The notes under the pieces: model-generated
What the model was told of the DNA's origin: nothing
Seen by the model: only the letters and a program-made list of their open reading frames with translations
The model's database searches: none
Program-made: the position numbers and the translations under genes
Assembly (NCBI RefSeq): GCF_047511655.1
Contig: NC_133398.1
Span: 38,259,638 to 38,323,637, forward strand
Direction of reading: 5' to 3'
Length of the DNA stretch: 64,000 nt
From: Castor canadensis
Taxonomy: Eukaryota > Chordata > Mammalia > Rodentia > Castoridae
In this document: in pieces, positions 47,401 through 64,000 of the stretch
Numbering within the stretch: position 1 is the stretch's first letter
Layout: the number at the start of each line of letters is the position of its first letter

Positions 47401-47418
47401 AGCAAGAATATTGAAGTC

Positions 47419-47525
47419 CAGGGCATCCTCTCTTGGGACACCCCATCCCCAACACTGGGGGCTCTATTCTCCCACTTTATTCTTTTATCTAAATAAACTC
47501 CTGGTTTACACTTAAAAAAAAAAAA
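47419..47525 (+). mobile_element. Short poly(A)-tailed retrocopy with 15-bp target duplication
   Basis: A 107-bp insert with an AATAAA signal (within CTAAATAAACTCC) and a poly(A) tail, flanked by AAGAATATTGAAGTC at 47404-47418 and 47526-47540. Its source is not recognised; the sequence resembles the polyadenylated end of an LTR transcript. Confidence 0.7.
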
Positions 47526-47589
47526 AAGAATATTGAAGTCTGTCAGTTGGAGTCAAATAAGCAAAAAAGGAAAATAAGTATATACCCAT

Positions 47590-47690
47590 ATTTTACAGAT
47601 AATAACACCCAATAATCACGAGTGGCAGAGCTGGGGTCCAGCCAAGTTTGGCTGCAGAGACTGCAGTACTAGTTCTAACCAAGAATGGAC
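47590..47690 (-). repeat. MIR fragment
   Basis: ATTTTACAGATAATAACACC, then AGTGGCAGAGCTGGGGTCCA: the antisense MIR core, diverged. Confidence 0.5.
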
Positions 47691-47879
47691 AGTGTGTTCT
47701 CCTGAACTTTTTGTTTTAATCTTCTCCCCCCTCCCATGCTGGGAATGAATCCCAGAGCATTTTGAATGTTAGGTAAGCCCTCTACCACCGAGAGACACCC
47801 TCAGCCCTCCATTCAATTCTTCTAGCTCAGTTCCTTGTCCCGAGTTCTAAATTGCTAAATCTGTTCAACTTGCCCGCCC

Positions 47880-48012
47880 GAAGTTGCTTGCCGAACTTCC
47901 ACCAGGCGCCGGCAGGTGGCGGTGAGGCTCGTGGTAGGGCGCTCTATCTGGCGCGCATCTCTGTGGTGCCAGGCCGCGGTCGTCGCCACCGCACTTCCGG
48001 GCGCTGATCCAG
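47880..48012 (+). promoter_or_regulatory. PIGO: PIGO promoter and non-coding exon 1
   Basis: A CpG-rich block with an ETS-type motif (ACTTCCGG at 47993-48000) and a CTCF-like motif at 47909-47922. Exon 1 ends at 48012 with a clean donor (CAG/GTGAGC). It splices to the exon that begins at 48758, one base before the start codon, so nearly all of the 5' UTR comes from this exon. The exact start of transcription cannot be seen. Confidence 0.6.
47909..47922 (+). promoter_or_regulatory. CTCF-like motif at the PIGO promoter
   Basis: CCGGCAGGTGGCGG matches the 14-base CTCF core CCASYAGRKGGCRS at 13 of 14 positions, in plus orientation. Confidence 0.4.
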
Positions 48013-48504
48013 GTGAGCCAGGCTCTCCCGAGAACCCCAAATGCCCTCCTCCCGAAGTATGGGTGCTCTTCCCCTGCCCCAGGTCGCTTGCTAGGGTACC
48101 CTGTACCAAAACTAGCGTATCCAGGTGCAGACCGTGTAGCCACCGTAAGAGGTAGAGCCACCTGGACACCTGGGTCCTGGCGAGGCCCAACTGGCTTTAG
48201 ACCCGCGCTCTGCCCCTCCGCGCGTGGGACGCCGCACCTGCGATTTTCTGGCGATCCTGGAGGCCCAGAAGCGGAGCGTGACTCCTCCCCGTCATCCGTT
48301 GGTCCCCGCCAGGCGGCGCAGTTTGCTGAGTCCGGATTCCCCTGCGGCTGGGAGCCCTGGACACCCAGGGTGCTGAAACAGGCCCGAGAGAGGCGCTGAA
48401 CAGGCCTGTGAGAGAACAGTCTGCCACTCGGAATGAGTTTTCCTCGTGGAGTATGTTTTTTTTCAGCATTAGGATCTCCACTTGTACACCTGAAGATTCC
48501 CGTG

Positions 48505-48595
48505 CCCCACCCCTAAAGATCCTGATTCCGTAGAAGTTGGGTGGGCTCCAGGTTGATGCCCACTGTGTTGCGACCTCTCATTCAGAAACACTGGT
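48505..48595. repeat. MER5-like DNA transposon fragment
   Basis: CCCACCCCTAAAGATCCTGA, GAAGTTGGGTGGGCTCCAGG and the later CAGAAACACTGG resemble the non-autonomous hAT element MER5. It lies in PIGO intron 1. Confidence 0.45.
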
Positions 48596-48734
48596 ATAAC
48601 TGGCAGAGAGGAACGTTGGAAAGAACTGGCGATGAGGTTGTTTATCCCAGAAAGGCTTTTAAGAGGGAATGATTCCACTTGGGAACTGTAATGAGGGAGC
48701 AGAATATCCACTGATTCTTATCCCACAATGATAA

Positions 48735-55450
<6,716 letters not shown>

Positions 55451-55677
55451 CCCAGGCTGTGGAGGCAGGTACCTGGCTATGGAGACAGCTGGAGAATAAT
55501 CCAGCCTGACCTATACAGGTGCTGGATGACCTGCAAGGGAGCTTCTTACCACCAAGCAGCCAGGGGCTGCTGGCTCTGGAACTTTGTTATTTTATAATTC
55601 AGTATCACAGTGGAGCCTGATCCCTAACTCCTGATTTGGATGAATCTAATGAACTACAGGGATGGTCTCTAAAGTGG

Positions 55678-55683
55678 AATAAA
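55678..55683 (+). terminator. PIGO: Polyadenylation signal of PIGO
   Basis: AATAAA 228 bp after the PIGO stop, followed by TG-rich sequence (ATATGTGTGTCTG), the usual downstream element. Confidence 0.85.
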
Positions 55684-56164
55684 ATAATAATGTAAATATG
55701 TGTGTCTGAGATGTGGAGGAGCCCTAGTAGGGAAGGTCAGTTTCCTCTCCCACAAGGCACAGATTGGATCTGCCATCTTTGACAGGGCTTGCTACACCAA
55801 TAGGTTGGAGTTCTCTGAATTCACTGCCCCCAAAATCATTCCTATTACCACCTGCCATTTTCTTTTGCAACTCAACATATTTTATTAAATTCTCTGCTTT
55901 TGGCTAATAATAGAAGATTGAAAAGACAAGATAGGCATCATGGAGCAAACAGACTTTTACCGAAGCCCCAGATAGTGCTGTATCCTTTCACCCTTTCACT
56001 CTAGAAAGTCCTTTGCCCTTTGCTTCTGTGGAAGATTCTAGTTTCCCATCCTGTGCTACCCATCTTATACAGCATTCCACCTTGTCCCATTGATTATTCA
56101 TGATTTGAAGCCAAATGTCTGTTTGTCTCTCTCTGTGTCTCTCTTCTCTTCCTCCCCTGCCCCT

Positions 56165-56830
56165 AATCCTGGAAATTGAACCCATAGCCTTGTGCATGAT
56201 AACCAAGCGTTCTACCACTTGAACTACATCCCAAGCCCTTTGTTTTTCTGTTTAGGTTTTAGACTTAATCTAAGCCAAAAGGCCAAAAAGCAAAAAAAAA
56301 AAAATTTTTTAGTGGGAGTGGGGGACAGGCTGGCCTGGAATTCACAATCCTCTTGCCTCTGCCTCCCAAGTAACTGGGATTACAGGTATACACCATGCCT
56401 AGCTTTTTTTTTCTTTTTGGTAGGTCTGGGGTTTGAACTCAGGGCTTCGTGCTTGCAAAGCAGGTGCTCTACCACTTGAGCCATACCTCTGGTTCTTTTT
56501 TTTTTTTTTTTTTTTTTTTTCAGTACTGGGGTTTGAACTCGGCCACTCCTCCAGCCACTTTTTTTTTTTTTTTTTTTTTTTTTGAGATAGGGTCTCATGA
56601 GCTTTTTGCCCAGGCTGACTTCAAACTGCAATTCTCCTGATATCTGCCTTCTGAGTAGCTAGGATTACAGGTGTGAGCCACCTAGCTCCAATTCATTTTG
56701 CTCTGGTTATTGTGGAGATAAGAGTCTTGTGAACTATTTGTCCAGGCTGACCTTGAATTATGAATCATGATCCTCCCAATCTCAGCCTCCCAAGTAGCTA
56801 GGATTACAGGCATGAGCCATTGGCACCCAG
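56165..56830 (-). mobile_element. SINE cluster with long poly(T) runs
   Basis: ID 56165-56240, B1-like 56305-56403, and two interleaved dimers 56404-56830 with T runs of about 27 and 25 bases. Confidence 0.7.
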
Positions 56831-57494
56831 CTCCATGCCTGGCTCTAATGCTTCTCTATTCTCTAGTATGTCTCCTGTGCCTTCTGTACCTCACCACTCA
56901 GGTATCATATTTGAAGCACGATATCTTCTAAGAGATGTGCATCACAGAAGTTGGGAAGAGACTGGAGAGAAGGGTCAGGACTGGGGTTTGAGGTTTGAGT
57001 ACGCTCAAGTCAGGAGGAGATAGGACTGCTGAAAAAAAGAATAGATGTTAAAGCCATAGGACACTACCTACCTTTAGTTAGCAGGAGAAGGAAACTGATG
57101 GTTACAAGTAGAAACATTCACTGTTGTGTTATGTAGCTAAGGGAAGAGTTCAAATTATTAATGGCCAATAGACCCTACTGTAATAGAATCAAATGGAAAG
57201 ATTATGGAAAATATATACTATTTGAGGGAATTAAAGGTTACCCTGATAGAAACAGGTGTGATAATGCAAGTTAGATCCCAACTAGTTTGTAAGATAAATT
57301 AGGAAAACACCCTCCCCAATCTTTTGATTACAACTCTTGAGCATAGTTTGGTGCTCTTTTAATCTTACTAATTTTTTTTGTGTGCTTACTAATTTTTTTT
57401 GTTTGGTGTCTTTTTGAGGGGAAGAAAAAAAAAAGACCTTTTTTCATCCCCAGTATCCATGGAAAAGATTTTGGAATCCAACCCCTCATCTCTG

Positions 57495-58070
57495 CCAGTT
57501 ATTTTTTTTTTTTTTTGGCAGTACTAGGGTTTGAATTCAGGTCTATACCCACCAGCCCTTTTTTGTGAAGGGTTTTTTTGAGATAGGATCTCACAAACTA
57601 TTTGCTCGGGCTAGCTTCAAACCTCGATCCTCTTGATCTCTGCTTCCTGAGTAACTAGGATTACAGGAATGAGCTACCAGCACCCAGCTTGTTTTGCTTT
57701 GTTTTGTTCTTTTTTCAGGGTCCCCCTTGCCTAGAACCTAAGGATAATTGCCTCTCCTGCCAACCACTGTCTATGTTCCTTTCTTGTGATACATTTACAC
57801 AATTCTTTTAGAAAAAGATATGTAGGAGAAAAAAAAAAAAAAGATGTGTTGTTAGAGGCATGGCTTAAAAAGTAAAGCATCTGCCTAGCAAGTGCGAAGC
57901 CCTGTGTTCAAACCCCAGTACTGCAAAAAAAAAAAAAAAAAAGGGGGGAAAGAAAAGAAAAACATGTTAGTACATTGATTTACATCATTGGAAGTTTTGT
58001 TTGGGAAGCAGGAGGATTGCAAGTTTGAGGCCTCCTATGCTACATGAGACCCTGTCTCAATAAACAACAA
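57495..58070. mobile_element. Truncated dimer (-), ID-like (+), B1 fragment (+)
   Basis: Dimer 57495-57690 with a heavily shortened tRNA half; ID-like 57845-57945; B1 fragment 58000-58070. Confidence 0.7.
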
Positions 58071-58080
58071 CAAAAATGAT

Positions 58081-59800
58081 TCCATTCCACACTAACTCAG
58101 TGAATCTGTTTTTGAAGAGTTTTACTGAAATGCAATTATAAAATTCATTTAAAATATATAATCCAATGGTTTCGTGTATTCTGAGTTCAACAACCATCAA
58201 TAAAAAGCAATTTTAGAATAGTTTCACCAACCCAAGAGTAACTATATCTTTAGCTATTAACCTCCAACCACCCCCAGCTTTTGGAACTACTAATCTGCTT
58301 TCTGTCTCTATATTCTGGGCATTTTATAGAAATGTGATTATATGGTCTTTTTGTGGCTGACCTCTTTCAGCATGTTTTCAAGGTTCATAAGGAGTATGTA
58401 TCAGAACTTCATTCTTTTTCTTTTTTAATTCTTTTTTTGGGGGGCAGCACTGGGATTTGAACTCAGAGCCTTACACTTACTAGGTAATGTTCTTATTACT
58501 TGAACCACTCCACCAGCCCCTCTTTTTGTTTTTTAAAGTTGAGATAATGTTGGACTAGTGGAATGGCTCAAGTGGTAGAATGCCTGCCTAGCAAGTGCAA
58601 GGCCCTGAGTTCAAACCCCAGTACTGCCAAAAAGAAAGGAGATAAAGTTCACCTTTTGTTTGTTTTGTTTTTCTGAGATAGGATATAGCCCAGGTTGGCC
58701 TCAACTTGTGATCTTACTGCCTCATCCTCCTGAGTGCTGGGATTATAGTTATGTACCACTGTGCCTGGCAAAATTTACTATTTCAAAGTATAATTCAGTA
58801 GACCTTAGTGCATTCTTAATGTTGAGCAGCCATCACAACTATCAGTTCTTTTTTTTTTTGTGGTATTGGAGTTTGAACTCAGGGTTTTCACCTTGAGCCA
58901 CTCCACCAGCCCTATTTTTGTGAAGGATTTTTTGAGATAGGGTCTTGCAGAACTATTTGCCTGGGCTGGCTTCGAACCATGATCCTCCTGATCTCTGCCT
59001 CCTGAGTAGCTAGGATTACAGGTATGAGCCACCAGTGCCCAGTCACAACTACCAATTCTTGAACATTTTCATCCCCAAAGAAACTCTACCCTCTAAGTAT
59101 TCTACTAATCTGTTTTCATATTATAATAATCACATTATATTTCATATAAATGTGATTATTCAGGACTGGGGATGTGGCTCAAGTGGGGATGTGGCCTAGC
59201 AAGTGTAAGACTCTAAGTTCAGTCCCCAGTATTATACACACACACACAGACACACACACGCACAAAGAGATAATTTAAAATGTGCCCTTTTCCATCTGGT
59301 TTTTTTTTTTAAGGCAGAGAAAGGAGATTATTATTATTATTTAATTTTTATTTATTTTTCTGTCTGGCTTTCACTTAGCATAATGTTTTTAAAATTCATG
59401 TTATAGCATGCATTGGCTTCATTCCTTTTTGTGGACAAATAATATTCCATTTCATGGATATACCACATTTTACTTCTCCATTGATGGACATCTGGGCTTT
59501 TACCTTTCAGTTATGAATAATGCTGTTCTGAGTATTCATGTATAAATTGGGTTTTTTGTTTTTTGGTTTTTTTGGTAGTACTGAGGTTTGAACTCACAGT
59601 TTTGCAGTTGCTAAGCAGGTGCTCTACCACTTGAGCCACACCTTCAGACTTCATGTTTAAGTTTTACATCCCCACCAGCAGTTATGTGGGTTCCAATTTC
59701 TCCACATCTGTGTCAATACTTGTTTTTTGTTGTTGTTGTTTCGTCTTCACACCTATCCCTCTGCCTATTTTTAATTGAGTTGTTTGTGTTTTTAAATACT
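58081..59800 (-). mobile_element. Old L1 fragments, antisense, riddled with SINEs
   Basis: Several segments match the antisense 3' region of ancient L1 (GCATAATGTTTTTAAAATTC, AATATTCCATTTCATGGATA, TTTCTCCACATCTGTGTC). Between them are SINEs at 58430-58520 (-), 58550-58640 (+), 58665-58770 (-), 58848-59045 (-), 59163-59262 (+) and 59565-59650 (-). Confidence 0.6.
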
Positions 59801-59811
59801 GAGTTGTAAGC

Positions 59812-60500
59812 ATTTGTGTGTGTGTGTGTGTTTTCTTTTTTTGGTGGTACTGGGGTTCGATCTCAGGGCCTCTTACTTGCTAGAAGGTGAGCTACCATTT
59901 GAGCCAGGCCCTCTGCCTATAAGCAATCTTTTTTACCAGTGCATATTAATTTTACAAAATAAAAGCATTCTTTATATATTTAGATATATAAATATATATA
60001 GCAGATATTGCTTGCAAATATTTTCTCCATTCTGTGGGTTGCCAACCCACAGAAGACTTCTGTGACCTCAAAAGGTGGGATTTTTTTCCCTACCAGCAAG
60101 CAAGCAATTCTACAGCAGATTATCAGTTGAGTATCCTCTAGTTCAATTCAGTTCTTTTTTTTTGGTGGGGATGATTACTGAGATTTGAAGTATGGGCTTT
60201 TAGTGCTTGCTAACCAGGTGCTTTTCCACTTGAGCCATGTCCCTGGTCCCTTTTTGCTTTAGTTATTTTTCAGGTAGGCTCTTGCATTTTTGCCAAGAGC
60301 TGGGCTTGGACCTAGATCCTCCTACCTCATGATTCCCATGTAGCAGAGATTATGGATGTGTGCCACTATGATCAGCTTATTTTGTTGAAATGGGGTCTCA
60401 CTAACTTTTTCTCCAGGGTGGTCTCGAAGTACAATCCTCCTGATCTTCACCTCCTAAGTATCTGGGATTATAGATACAAGCCACTAGGCTTGGCCTCAAT
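59812..60500 (-). mobile_element. (TG)n, ID-like SINE and diverged ID/B1 pair
   Basis: TG run 59815-59831, ID-like 59836-59915, ID-like plus B1-like 60155-60490. Confidence 0.65.
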
Positions 60501-60959
60501 TCAGTCCTGATACTACTTACCGTGAGATAGTGTCAAATCCCCAAGACTATTCTCCCCAATTAGGTGCCAGTCATAAGCCCTGAGTTGTTTTACCTATGCT
60601 TCTGACTGACTGCATATAAATCAGGATTCCCACAATTGCCTCCTTGGCTTTGGTTAATTTGCTTGAGAGGTTCACAGAATTCAAGAAAAAATTGACTTAT
60701 GTTTACCACTTATTATTAAGGATACAAATTAAAAGATACATAAAGTGAGGTGCAAGGGAAGGGGCACACAGTTTCCATGCCCTCTCCAAGCACACTACCT
60801 CCAGAAATGTCCCCAAACTCAGCTATCAGGAAGCTCTCCAAACCCTGTCCTTTTGGGTGTTTATGGTACTTCATGCCATAGACAAGGTTGCCAGTAGTCT
60901 GGCACAGGGTGAGGGAGGTGTGTAGGGGGAACCCAGTAAGGCCTGTCTATTCAGATGCT

Positions 60960-61572
60960 TTTTTTTTCTTGGTGGTTCTGGGATTTGAACTCAGCCCTAT
61001 TTTGTGTTGGGTATTTTCGAGATAGGGTCTCTTGAACTATCCTCCCAGGCTGGCTTTAAACCACAATCCTGATCTCTGCCTCATGAATAGCTAGGAAAGT
61101 AGGATTACAGACACGAGCCACCAGTGCCTAGCCCTTTTTCTTTTTCCTTTTTTTTTTTTTTTTGAGACACGGTCTTGATATGTACCCCAGGCCACTAACT
61201 CATTACGTAGCCCATCATGGCCTCAAACTCAAGATGCTCCTGCCTCAGCCTCCCCAGTGCTGGAATTACAAGCATGTACCACCATGCCAGGATTTACTGA
61301 TTCTTTTTGGCCACTCATGCAGCATTCTTTCCTCCCAGGCATAGGACATCGAGGGTCTTAATCACCTACTATCAGTCAAGGTAAAACGGGCGCTGGTGGC
61401 TCATACCTGTAATCCTAGCTACTCAGATCAGGAGGATCATGGTTTGAAGCCAGCCAGGGCAAATAGTTCACGAGACCCTATCTCGAAAACACCCATCACT
61501 AAAAAGGGCTGGTGGGTGGCTCAAGTGGCAGGCCCTGAGTTCAAACCCTAGCACTGCAAAAAAAAAAAAAGG
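60960..61572. mobile_element. SINE cluster
   Basis: Truncated dimer (-) 60960-61135; B1-like (-) 61150-61295; short-variant dimer (+) 61385-61572. Confidence 0.7.
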
Positions 61573-61689
61573 TAGGTCAGAAAATTTCTTCATGGCTATC
61601 TAAAAGGAGGGAAAGATTATTTTTATGACTCATCTTGGGAAAGGAGTTATGAGTCAGGAAATGGAGATGAAGACCAAATTTCAATTACA

Positions 61690-62110
61690 GTTTTCTTTTT
61701 GTTTTGTTGATAATGTCATTTGAAGCACATTTTTAATTTTGATAAAGTCCAACTCATCTAATATTTTCTTTTGTTGTTTGTGCTTTTGGTGTCATATGTA
61801 AGAAACCATTACGAAATGCAGTGATTTGATTTTAGAACATTTCCATCATTCTCCCAAATTCCCTACACTTTGTTTACAGTCAATCCTTAGTCCCACCATA
61901 GGCCACTGATCTGTATTCAGTATTTATAAATTTGTCTTTTCTAGACATTTAATATAAATGGCAGTTATGCTATCTGTGTCTTTATATCTGGCTTCTTTGA
62001 CTTAGAATAATGTTTTTGAGGTTCACCCATGTTGGTACATGTATCACTATTTTGCTTCCTTTCTTATTACTGAATAATTGGCTATGATTGTTTTTAGCTA
62101 CTGTGAGCAT
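61690..62110 (-). mobile_element. Old L1 fragment, antisense
   Basis: Antisense of an ancient L1 3' region: the GAACATTTCCATCATTCTCC block, then TTTGACTTAGAATAATGTTT and a following GTTCACCCATGTTGGTACAT. Confidence 0.55.
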
Positions 62111-62124
62111 TTTAATTTAAATTT

Positions 62125-62205
62125 TTTTGGTGATGCTTGGGATTGAACTCAGGGCTTTGCTCATGCTAGGGAAGCACTCTACCACTCGTCTATATTCCCA
62201 GCCCT
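62125..62205 (-). mobile_element. ID element
   Basis: TTGGTGATGCTTGGGATTGA to a CAGCCC end, antisense ID, next to the L1 at 62324. Confidence 0.7.
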
Positions 62206-62323
62206 GTTGTAAACTTTTTTTTTTTTTTGAGTAAAGTGGGAGAGCTTATTGAGAAAGAAAAATAGCAAAGAGTAGAGCTCCCAGAGCTGGGAGGGGTCCC
62301 AAGAAAGGGTGCCCTGTTGTGAA

Positions 62324-63405
62324 CTTTTTTTTTTTTTCATTTTTCTTTTATTATTCATATGTGCATACAAGGCTTGGGTCATTTCTCCCCACTGCCTCCA
62401 CCCCCTCCCTTACCACCCACTCCGCCCCCTCCCTCTCCCCCCCCAATACCCAGCAGAAACTATTTTGCCCTTATTTCTAATTTTGTTGTAGAGAGAGTAT
62501 AAGCAATAATAGGAAGGAACAAGGGTTTTTGCTGGTTGAGATAAGGATAGCTATACAGGGCATTGACTCACATTGATTTCCTGTGCGTGGGTGTTACCTT
62601 CTAGCTTAATTCTTTTTGATCTAACCTTTTCTCTAGTACCTGTTCCCCTTTTCCTATTGGTCTCAGTTGCTTTTAAGGTATCTGCTTTAGTTTCTCTGCG
62701 TTAAGGGCAACAAATGCTAGCTAGTTTTTTAGGTGTCTTACCTATCCTCACCCCTCCCTTGTGTGCTCTCGCTTTTATCATGTGCTCATAGTCCAATCCC
62801 CTTGTTGTGTTTGCCCTTGATCTAATGTCCACATATGAGGGAGAACATACGATTTTTGGTTTTTTGAGCCAGGCTAACCTCACTCAGAATGATGTTCTCC
62901 AATTCCATCCATTTACCAGCGAATGATAACATTTCGTTCTTCTTCATGGCTGCATAAAATTCCATTGTGTATAGATACCACATTTTCTTAATCCATTCGT
63001 CAGTGGTGGGGCATCTTGGCTGTTTCCATAACTTGGCTATTGTGAATAGTGCCGCAATAAACATGGATGTGCAGGTGCCTCTGGAGTAACAGTCTTTTGG
63101 GTATATCCCCAAGAGTGGTATTGCTGGATCAAATGGTAGATCGATGTCCAGCTTTTTAAGTAGCCTCCAAATTTTTTTCCAGAGTGGTTGTACTAGTCTA
63201 CATTCCCCCAATAGTGTAAGAGGGTTCCTTTTTCCCCGCATCCTCGCCAACACCTGTTGTTGGTGGTGTTGCTGATGATGGCTATTCTAACAGGGGTGAG
63301 GTGGAATCTTAGCGTGGTTTTAATTTGCATTTCCTTTATTGCTAGAGATGGTGAGCATTTTTTCATGTGTTTTCTGGCCATTTGAATTTCTTCTTTTGAG
63401 AAAGT
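62324..63405 (-). mobile_element. L1 3' end with ORF2 C-terminus, 1.1 kb
   Basis: The longest recent L1 here. On the minus strand a 143-aa open frame (63253-62822) is the C-terminal part of ORF2, including KMWYLYTMEFYAAMKKNEML. The 3' UTR has the G-rich tract and 3' end motif. An older L1 fragment continues at 63406-63545. Confidence 0.87.
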
Positions 63406-63545
63406 TCTGTTTAGTTGTTGTGAACATTTTTAACTGCTATGAATATTTGTATGCAATTCTTGGTGTAAACATGTTTTCATTTCTCTTGGAAGTATTCCTT
63501 GGAGTGGTATTTCTGGGTCATAGTATAATAAGTTATTAGAAACTG

Positions 63546-64000
63546 CTTTTGTTAAAAAGCACTGACTCCTTACTTAAGCCCACAAATTAACTAAAAGAAG
63601 AAGAAAAACTTGGCATACCTGCTGCCATTTTACATCTGTCTCCTTTACTCTGAGCCTCTCCCCTACAATCACTTTGGCTACCAGGAAGGACAGAACTGGT
63701 CAATGACATCTTTATGACAAGGTACTGAAACTACTAAAGAAAAGGAACAGCAGAGCCTGGCAAGACAGACCACCCCTCAAATAAGGACAATTACCTATAA
63801 TGATGAGGCTGCACCCTGGAGCAGGAGTAATCATCTCTTAAGAACCAGATTGCTTCTTTCAAGTGATGACAGCAATAACAACTCCAGAACCCTTGGCAGA
63901 ATCAGAATTGAGATAATAATCAACCAAGCCATACTTTGTTTGGGACTGTTTAATTATGCATACTTCTTTCCTCCTGCCCCAAATTATTCTCTGTATAAAC
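63546..64000 (+). other. Unassigned tail, possibly LTR-like
   Basis: No gene is seen. The last 450 bp are not SINE or L1. Their base composition and the terminal CTGTATAAAC resemble the U3 end of an endogenous-retrovirus LTR with a TATA box, but the element runs off the window and I cannot assign a family. Confidence 0.25.

Larger units (their letters stand above)
55700..64000. other. Repeat-filled spacer downstream of PIGO
   Basis: No exon was recognised. The stretch is almost all SINEs and L1 fragments (listed separately), with unique-looking sequence at 55.7-56.15, 57.0-57.5 and 60.5-60.95 kb. In human, FANCG follows PIGO in the same direction after about 8-9 kb, so its promoter should lie just beyond the right edge. 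Confidence 0.6.

Noticed and set aside
62822-63253. 143-aa frame as a possible gene
   Set aside because: It is the C-terminal remnant of L1 ORF2 in a 5'-truncated element.

Overview
This window is nuclear DNA from a mammal, most likely a non-murine rodent. Four protein genes with ordinary GT-AG introns can be read, in the order UNC13B (first exon, minus strand), ATOSB/FAM214B, STOML2 and PIGO (all plus strand). This matches the gene order I know from human 9p13.3, seen in the opposite orientation. The rodent call rests on the repeats: many B1-like (7SL-derived) and ID-like (tRNA-derived) SINEs, and very often a dimer of the two, as in the B1-dID elements known from Castoridae, Sciuridae and some other rodents. 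Beaver (Castor) is my best guess, but the species cannot be fixed from sequence reading alone.

Layout. 1-16.6 kb is the start of a large UNC13B intron, filled with SINEs, L1 3' ends and U6 retrocopies. 16.57-17.1 kb is the UNC13B CpG-rich promoter and first coding exon (seven codons plus one base). 17.1-26.4 kb is SINE-rich spacer with two CTCF-like motifs facing each other. 26.5-27.2 kb is a CpG island and probable main ATOSB promoter; a second probable ATOSB promoter, with a TATA box and GC-rich sequence, lies at 31.5-32.4 kb. ATOSB coding exons run 35.7-38.5 kb (538 aa). STOML2 is 40.69-44.72 kb (10 exons, 354 aa). PIGO is 48.0-55.45 kb (10 coding exons plus a 5' non-coding exon, 1090 aa). 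55.7-64 kb is repeats only; FANCG would be expected just past the right edge.

The genes are neighbours, not a pathway. UNC13B primes vesicles for exocytosis, ATOSB is a nuclear Atos-family protein, STOML2 is a mitochondrial inner-membrane scaffold, and PIGO adds ethanolamine phosphate to GPI anchors in the ER. All three complete reading frames are open with plausible splice sites, so they look functional.

I found no previously undescribed gene system. The points most worth a second look are the ATOSB 5' leader (three upstream ORFs and a G/C hairpin abutting a weak start codon), the convergent CTCF-like pair between UNC13B and ATOSB, a recurrent short form of the dimeric SINE, a possible L1 3' transduction inside ATOSB, a ZNF143-type motif pair, and a weak PIGO splice donor.
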